Assembly: GCA_913044155.1 (NCBI GenBank)
Contig: CAJWNF010000017.1
Coordinates: 1-9,599, forward strand
Length of the DNA stretch: 9,599 nt
Direction: 5' to 3'
From: an uncultured Gammaproteobacteria bacterium
GTDB lineage: Bacteria; Pseudomonadota; Gammaproteobacteria; PS1; Thioglobaceae
Numbering within the stretch: the stretch's first letter is position 1; each line of letters begins with the position of its first letter. This document shows, piece after piece, positions 5,512-9,599 of this stretch. The notes below the pieces were generated by a model. That model searched no databases, was not told the DNA's origin, and saw only the letters and a program-made list of their open reading frames with translations. The position numbers and the translations under genes are program-made.

Positions 5512-6840
5512 CTATGATTTGAGCGCATTTGCCAATTGTTTTGCGCTCTTTTTAGCTAAATCGGCATCATTGCATTCCACCATCACACGAACTATAGGCT
5601 CGGTACCTGAAGGCCTGATAAGGACACGACCATTTTTTCCTAGTCCAGAATTGACAGTTTTTAAGACCTTATTAAGGCCACTATGACTGTCCAAATCGAG
5701 TTTGCCATTTGTCTTAACGTTGACAAGCGTCTGAGGGAACTTTTTCATTTCACTTTTAAGCTCATGGAGTGTATTATCAGTCTTGCATATAACATCCAGA
5801 ACTTGCAAAGCAGAAATAATTCCATCGCCAGATGTGGACTTGTTTAGACAAATGATATGGCCTGAACCTTCGCCACCAAGAACGGCTTTATTGGATTTAA
5901 TTTCCTCCATCACATAACGGTCTCCAACATCCGCCTCTATGAATTTAATATTGAGTTTGGCGAATGCTTGACGCGCGCCTAGGTTAGTCATTTTTGTGCC
6001 AACCACTGTTTTTGATTTGAGTCTCCCTTTTGCTTGCCAGGCTTTGGCAATAATAAACAATATCTCGTCGCCATCTACCACCTCACCGGTGTGATCAACC
6101 ATTGCAACGCGGTCACCGTCGCCATCAAAAGCAATACCTAAATCTGCTTCACATTTCACTACCTCTCGCTGTAGATGTTTAGTATCTGTGGATCCACAAT
6201 TAAGGTTAATGTTGTAGCCATCTGGCTGGTTATTAATCATAATAACTTCAGCGCCCAATTCAGCAAAGACGTTTTGAGCAATGTGGTAGGTTGCACCGTT
6301 GGCGCAGTCGATGACAATCTTTAATCTTGCAAGGTCAGCGGATCGATTAAATGTCGACTTACAAAATTCAATATAGCGACCTTGGGCTTGGTCGTGTCTA
6401 ACCGCCTTACCTATACTTGCTGTATCAACACTAACCATGGGGGTAGATAATTTTTCTTCTATGGCTTGCTGTGTTTTGTTGTTTAGCTTAAATCCCTTGT
6501 TTGAAAATAATTTGATTCCATTATCTTGAAAGTGGTTATGTGAAGCGCTAATTACGACTCCTGCACTTGCCCCATATGCCTGAGTTAGATATGCAATTCC
6601 TGGTGTAGGCATTGGTCCTAACAGACCAACATTGACTCCTGCCGATAAAAAGCCAGCTTCAAGTGCAGACTCGAATAAGTAACCAGAGACGCGTGTATCT
6701 TTACCTATAATAACGCTCGCCGGACCTTTCTCCGCCAGTACTGAACCGACTGCCCAGCCAACTTTTAAGACAAAGTCAGCGGTGATGGGGGCCTTTCCAA
6801 CTGTACCCCTTATCCCGTCTGTCCCAAAGAATTTTTGCAC
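5512..6840 (-). CDS. glmM: Phosphoglucosamine mutase GlmM
   Basis: GlmM interconverts glucosamine-6-phosphate and glucosamine-1-phosphate, an essential cytosolic step towards UDP-GlcNAc for peptidoglycan and lipopolysaccharide. At 442 residues it is close to the 445 of E. coli. Visible motifs: FGTDGIRG (5-12), the phosphoserine loop VISASHN with S100, the Mg-binding loop DGDGDR (239-244), the sugar-binding GEGSGH (323-328), and the phosphate-binding RPSGTEP (409-415). The start is GTG, 3 nt after the folP stop, with GGGAG at 6847-6851 and 6 nt spacing. It gives [12 protein letters not shown], which aligns with the known N-terminus. One oddity: the usual proline after SASHN is histidine (H103). 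It is the last gene of the ftsH-folP-glmM operon. Confidence 0.98.
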   Translation of the reverse strand: MQKFFGTDGIRGTVGKAPITADFVLKVGWAVGSVLAEKGPASVIIGKDTRVSGYLFESALEAGFLSAGVNVGLLGPMPTPGIAYLTQAYGASAGVVISASHNHFQDNGIKLFSNKGFKLNNKTQQAIEEKLSTPMVSVDTASIGKAVRHDQAQGRYIEFCKSTFNRSADLARLKIVIDCANGATYHIAQNVFAELGAEVIMINNQPDGYNINLNCGSTDTKHLQREVVKCEADLGIAFDGDGDRVAMVDHTGEVVDGDEILFIIAKAWQAKGRLKSKTVVGTKMTNLGARQAFAKLNIKFIEADVGDRYVMEEIKSNKAVLGGEGSGHIICLNKSTSGDGIISALQVLDVICKTDNTLHELKSEMKKFPQTLVNVKTNGKLDLDSHSGLNKVLKTVNSGLGKNGRVLIRPSGTEPIVRVMVECNDADLAKKSAKQLANALKS

Positions 6841-6843
6841 AAA

Positions 6844-7650
6844 CTACTCCCTAAAATGTTTAATCTGCTGCCAAACCTTTAGCGCATCGCTGGTTTCAGC
6901 AACATCATGTGCTCTAATAATATCTGCACCATTCTCTGCTGCAATCAATGCCGCGGTTACACTACCAATCATTCTTTCATCGACCTCTTTATCACCTAAT
7001 AATGTCCCTATCATTGATTTCCGCGAAAGCCCAGCCAAGATAGAAACGCCGAATTCATGAAATTCAGACAAATTTTTCAACAACGCCACATTGTGCGCCA
7101 AATTCTTACCAAACCCAAACCCCGGATCAAGAGTTATAGCTTCTGGCTTTATGCCAACTTTTGCACAGGCCTCAATGCGTTCAGTAAAAAAATCTTTTAC
7201 CTCGAGCACAACATCATCATACCTTGGATTTTGTTGCATTGTTCTTGGGTTTCCCTGCATATGCATTAAACACACATCAACTCTCAGTGATGCCGCCATT
7301 TCAAGAGCGCCATCCAATCTCAGTGCAAAAACATCATTGATAATACTTGCACCAGACTCCACCGCCCTTTTCATGACAACAGGTTTTGAGGTATCGATTG
7401 ATATCGGCACATTGATGTTGCCATATAGAGCCTCAATTACTGGCAATACCCTGTTCAACTCATCTTCTTCACTCACGTCAGGAGCACCAGGGCGAGTAGA
7501 TTCGCCACCGATATCAATAATATCGGCACCCTGTTCAACCATTAGGATAGCCTGATCAATTGCATTTTGAGATTCAAAAAATCTTCCGCCATCAGAAAAT
7601 GAATCGGGGGTGATATTTAACACCCCCATGATGATTGGATGATCAGCCAT
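6844..7650 (-). CDS. folP: Dihydropteroate synthase FolP
   Basis: FolP condenses p-aminobenzoate with hydroxymethyl-dihydropterin diphosphate to make dihydropteroate in folate synthesis; it is the sulfonamide target. The TIM-barrel motifs are all present: MGVLNITPDSFSDGG, DIGGESTRPG, SIDTSKP, IINDVFAL, LMHMQGNP, DPGFGFGKN, GLSRKSMIG and IRAHDV. At 268 residues it is slightly shorter than E. coli FolP because the N-terminus begins only a few residues before the first strand. An in-frame TTG at 7653 precedes the ATG at 7650; TAGG at 7655-7658 is spaced 4 nt from the ATG but only 1 nt from the TTG, so the ATG is preferred. It lies 15 nt after ftsH and 3 nt before glmM, clearly in one operon. No loss of catalytic motifs is seen. 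Confidence 0.98.
   Translation of the reverse strand: MADHPIIMGVLNITPDSFSDGGRFFESQNAIDQAILMVEQGADIIDIGGESTRPGAPDVSEEDELNRVLPVIEALYGNINVPISIDTSKPVVMKRAVESGASIINDVFALRLDGALEMAASLRVDVCLMHMQGNPRTMQQNPRYDDVVLEVKDFFTERIEACAKVGIKPEAITLDPGFGFGKNLAHNVALLKNLSEFHEFGVSILAGLSRKSMIGTLLGDKEVDERMIGSVTAALIAAENGADIIRAHDVAETSDALKVWQQIKHFRE
6847..6851 (-). promoter_or_regulatory. glmM: Ribosome binding site deciding the GTG start of glmM
   Basis: GGGAG overlaps the last codons of folP and lies 6 nt from GTG 6840. Together with the conserved FGTDGIRG just downstream it fixes the non-ATG start. Confidence 0.8.
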
Positions 7651-7654
7651 CAAG

Positions 7655-7658
7655 CCTA
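7655..7658 (-). promoter_or_regulatory. folP: Ribosome binding site favouring the ATG start of folP
   Basis: TAGG lies in the 15-nt gap after the ftsH stop, 4 nt from ATG 7650. The alternative TTG start at 7653 would be 1 nt from it, so it is unlikely. Confidence 0.5.
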
Positions 7659-7665
7659 ACTCAGA

Positions 7666-9585
7666 TTATGCAAACTCTTCAGTACCGCCACCAGTACGCT
7701 TATTATCAGAGGAAGGTTCAGAGCTTTGGGCCTCTTTACCGGTTCCTAAATCTGACGAAGCTTCATCAGAATCAACAACTTCAGCTGCCTCTCGCATCGG
7801 TTTTCTAGCCATAAGGTCATCAATCTGACCCGTATCAATAGTCTCAAATTCTACTAGAGCTGCAGCCATTGAGTCTAGGATGTCTCTATTTTTATCAAGA
7901 ATTTTGTAAGCTATATCGTAATTGGTATCAATAATTATACGAATTTCAGAATCCACTTTATTAAATGTATCATCAGAAATATGTTTATGTTTGGTTACCT
8001 GACGACCTAGGAATACCTCTCCTTCTTCTTCACCATAAGCCAACGGACCCATCACGTCAGACATTCCCCAAAGTTTGACCATTTTATGGGCAAGTTCAGT
8101 GGCACGTTCTATGTCATTACTTGCACCAGTTGTTACAGCGTCTTTACCATAGACAAGCTCTTCTGCAATGCGGCCGCCAAATAATGAGGAAATTTGAGAA
8201 TTAATTTTGCGCTTTGAAATACTGTACTTATCTTTTTCAGGTAGAAACATAGTCACACCCAAAGCCCTACCTCTTGGAATAATGCTGACCTTGTAGACTG
8301 GGTCATGTTCAGGAACCAAACGTCCAACTATTGCGTGTCCAGCTTCATGAAAAGCGGTCATTTCTTTTTCCGCTTCATCCATAACCATGCTCTTGCGTTC
8401 AGAACCCATCATTATCTTGTCTTTGGCTTTTTCAAATTCTTGCATTCCCACCAGTTTTTTACTTTTTCCAGCAGCAATCAAAGCAGCTTCATTGGCTAAA
8501 TTAGCTAGATCCGCACCCGAAAAGCCTGGAGTACCTCTGGCTATATCCATAGATTTGACATTTTTTGCAACAGGCAGCTTCCTCATATGTATCTTCAAAA
8601 TAGCATCGCGCCCTTTTATATCAGGCAAACCAACGGTGACTGTGCGATCAAACCTTCCAGCTCTGAGTAGCGCAGGATCAAGTACATCTGGACGGTTAGT
8701 TGCTGCAACAACGATAACACCCTCTGTTCCTTCGAAACCATCCATTTCAACCAGCATCTGGTTAAGGGTTTGTTCACGCTCATCATGTCCTCCACCTAAA
8801 CCAGCTCCACGCTGACGACCTACTGCGTCAATCTCATCAATAAAGATGATACAGGGGGCATTTTTTTTGGCCTGCTCAAACATGTCACGTACGCGAGATG
8901 CTCCAACACCAACAAACATTTCAACGAAATCAGATCCAGAAATAAAGAAGAAAGGAACGTCAGCCTCACCCGCCACTGCCTTTGCCAGTAATGTCTTACC
9001 AGTTCCGGGTGGTCCAATCATGAGAACACCTTTTGGAATTTTGCCGCCTACCCGAGTAAATTTACTCGGGTCAGAAAGGAAATCAACTAACTCACTAACC
9101 TCTTCTTTTGCCTCATCAACTCCTGCAACATCTTCAAAAGTGACATGGGATTCATCTTTTGTAATCAAACGCGCTTTTGACTTTCCGAAGGACATCGGAT
9201 TCTTTCCACCCATAGCTCCCCCGGCGCCGCGCATTGTGTAGAGAATAACACCGATAAGCAATAGTATCGGTGCGAGTGAGATAATTAACTGCTTAACAAA
9301 GCTCTCTTTGGCTGGTGGTGTTGCCTGTACCGAGACACCATTATTTAGCAGATCGCCCATCATGCCCAAATCACCTGGACTGTAGGTTTCAAATTCCTGC
9401 CCTAAAGAGGTTTCACCGGTGATTCGACTTCCCGCAATCTTGACACTTGAGACATTGCCTTTATTGACACTCTCAATAAACTGTGAGTAACTGATCTGAT
9501 TATTGTTGTCTTCAATTTTGAATTGCCCAAAAAGAGAAGCAATCACACTACCCAAAACCAACCATAGTAAAATATTCTTATACAT
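7666..9585 (-). CDS. ftsH: ATP-dependent zinc metalloprotease FtsH
   Basis: FtsH is the inner-membrane AAA+ protease that removes damaged membrane proteins and short-lived regulators such as LpxC in enterobacteria. The 639-residue protein has one helix at about 5-20, a periplasmic domain to about 98, and a second helix at about 99-117. The AAA+ module shows Walker A GPPGTGKT (191-198), the FVG pore loop (224-226), Walker B IIFIDEID (246-253) and RAGRFDR with the arginine fingers (308-314). The zinc site HEAGH (413-417) is followed by the third ligand D491 in [11 protein letters not shown]. The final 40 residues are Ser/Asp/Glu-rich and probably disordered. ATG 9585 matches the E. coli start pattern; GGA at 9597-9599 is the only upstream signal inside the window. 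The gene to its right is outside the window, and is rlmE in many relatives. Confidence 0.99.
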   Translation of the reverse strand: MYKNILLWLVLGSVIASLFGQFKIEDNNNQISYSQFIESVNKGNVSSVKIAGSRITGETSLGQEFETYSPGDLGMMGDLLNNGVSVQATPPAKESFVKQLIISLAPILLLIGVILYTMRGAGGAMGGKNPMSFGKSKARLITKDESHVTFEDVAGVDEAKEEVSELVDFLSDPSKFTRVGGKIPKGVLMIGPPGTGKTLLAKAVAGEADVPFFFISGSDFVEMFVGVGASRVRDMFEQAKKNAPCIIFIDEIDAVGRQRGAGLGGGHDEREQTLNQMLVEMDGFEGTEGVIVVAATNRPDVLDPALLRAGRFDRTVTVGLPDIKGRDAILKIHMRKLPVAKNVKSMDIARGTPGFSGADLANLANEAALIAAGKSKKLVGMQEFEKAKDKIMMGSERKSMVMDEAEKEMTAFHEAGHAIVGRLVPEHDPVYKVSIIPRGRALGVTMFLPEKDKYSISKRKINSQISSLFGGRIAEELVYGKDAVTTGASNDIERATELAHKMVKLWGMSDVMGPLAYGEEEGEVFLGRQVTKHKHISDDTFNKVDSEIRIIIDTNYDIAYKILDKNRDILDSMAAALVEFETIDTGQIDDLMARKPMREAAEVVDSDEASSDLGTGKEAQSSEPSSDNKRTGGGTEEFA

Positions 9586-9599
9586 AACAGAATTTATCC

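Noticed and set aside
6782..7555. Open frames on the plus strand across folP and the start of glmM (up to 154 codons)
   Set aside because: They mirror the conserved FolP/GlmM reading frames; the translated sequences show low-complexity shadow composition and no known domain.
8305..9241. Open frames on the plus strand, and one minus-strand alternative frame, within ftsH
   Set aside because: All lie inside the highly conserved AAA+ domain of FtsH and are explained as shadows.
1..9599. Insertion sequence, prophage, CRISPR array, tRNA or integration signature
   Set aside because: All genes are ordinary chromosomal families in intact frames; I see no transposase, no regularly spaced repeats, no tRNA-like cloverleaf and no gene-free stretch over 300 bp.

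Overview
This AT-rich window carries ten protein genes and no RNA genes, mobile elements or CRISPR arrays. Nine of the genes are on the minus strand. The gene content points to a gammaproteobacterium: RsxA and FtsH look closely enterobacterial, the electron-transport genes run rsxA-rsxB-rsxC, and ftsH-folP-glmM has the order known from Escherichia coli. Short intergenic gaps and low GC would suit a free-living marine or otherwise streamlined lineage, but this is inference and I do not name a genus.

Layout from right to left, in the direction most genes are read: (1) 9585-5512 holds ftsH, folP and glmM, a tightly spaced housekeeping operon for membrane proteolysis, folate synthesis and amino-sugar/peptidoglycan precursor synthesis. 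(2) 5436-4699 holds a TauE/SafE (TSUP) membrane exporter with its own likely promoter. (3) 4220-4684, on the plus strand, holds an Lrp/AsnC-family regulator resembling E. coli DecR/CyuR (YbaO), the cysteine-responsive member. (4) 4072-2002 holds a siroheme/4Fe-4S sulfite (or nitrite) reductase overlapping a DUF934 gene. (5) 1824 to the left edge holds rsxA, rsxB and a truncated rsxC, the start of the Rnf/Rsx ion-motive electron-transport complex.

The middle block reads as a sulfur-assimilation cassette. A divergent Lrp-type regulator, a single-chain sulfite reductase with its DUF934 partner, and a TSUP transporter (a family that includes sulfite and organosulfonate exporters) sit together. 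The divergent promoter region contains a perfect 8-bp inverted repeat whose half-sites are 21 bp apart, placed where the -35 regions of both promoters would lie. No flavoprotein CysJ is seen. The reductase probably takes electrons from ferredoxin or a similar carrier, and the adjacent Rnf genes encode a complex that can reduce such carriers. That functional link is a hypothesis.

I see no convincing wholly unknown system. The best leads are the regulator/operator pair, the DUF934 partner, and the Rnf-sulfite reductase adjacency.
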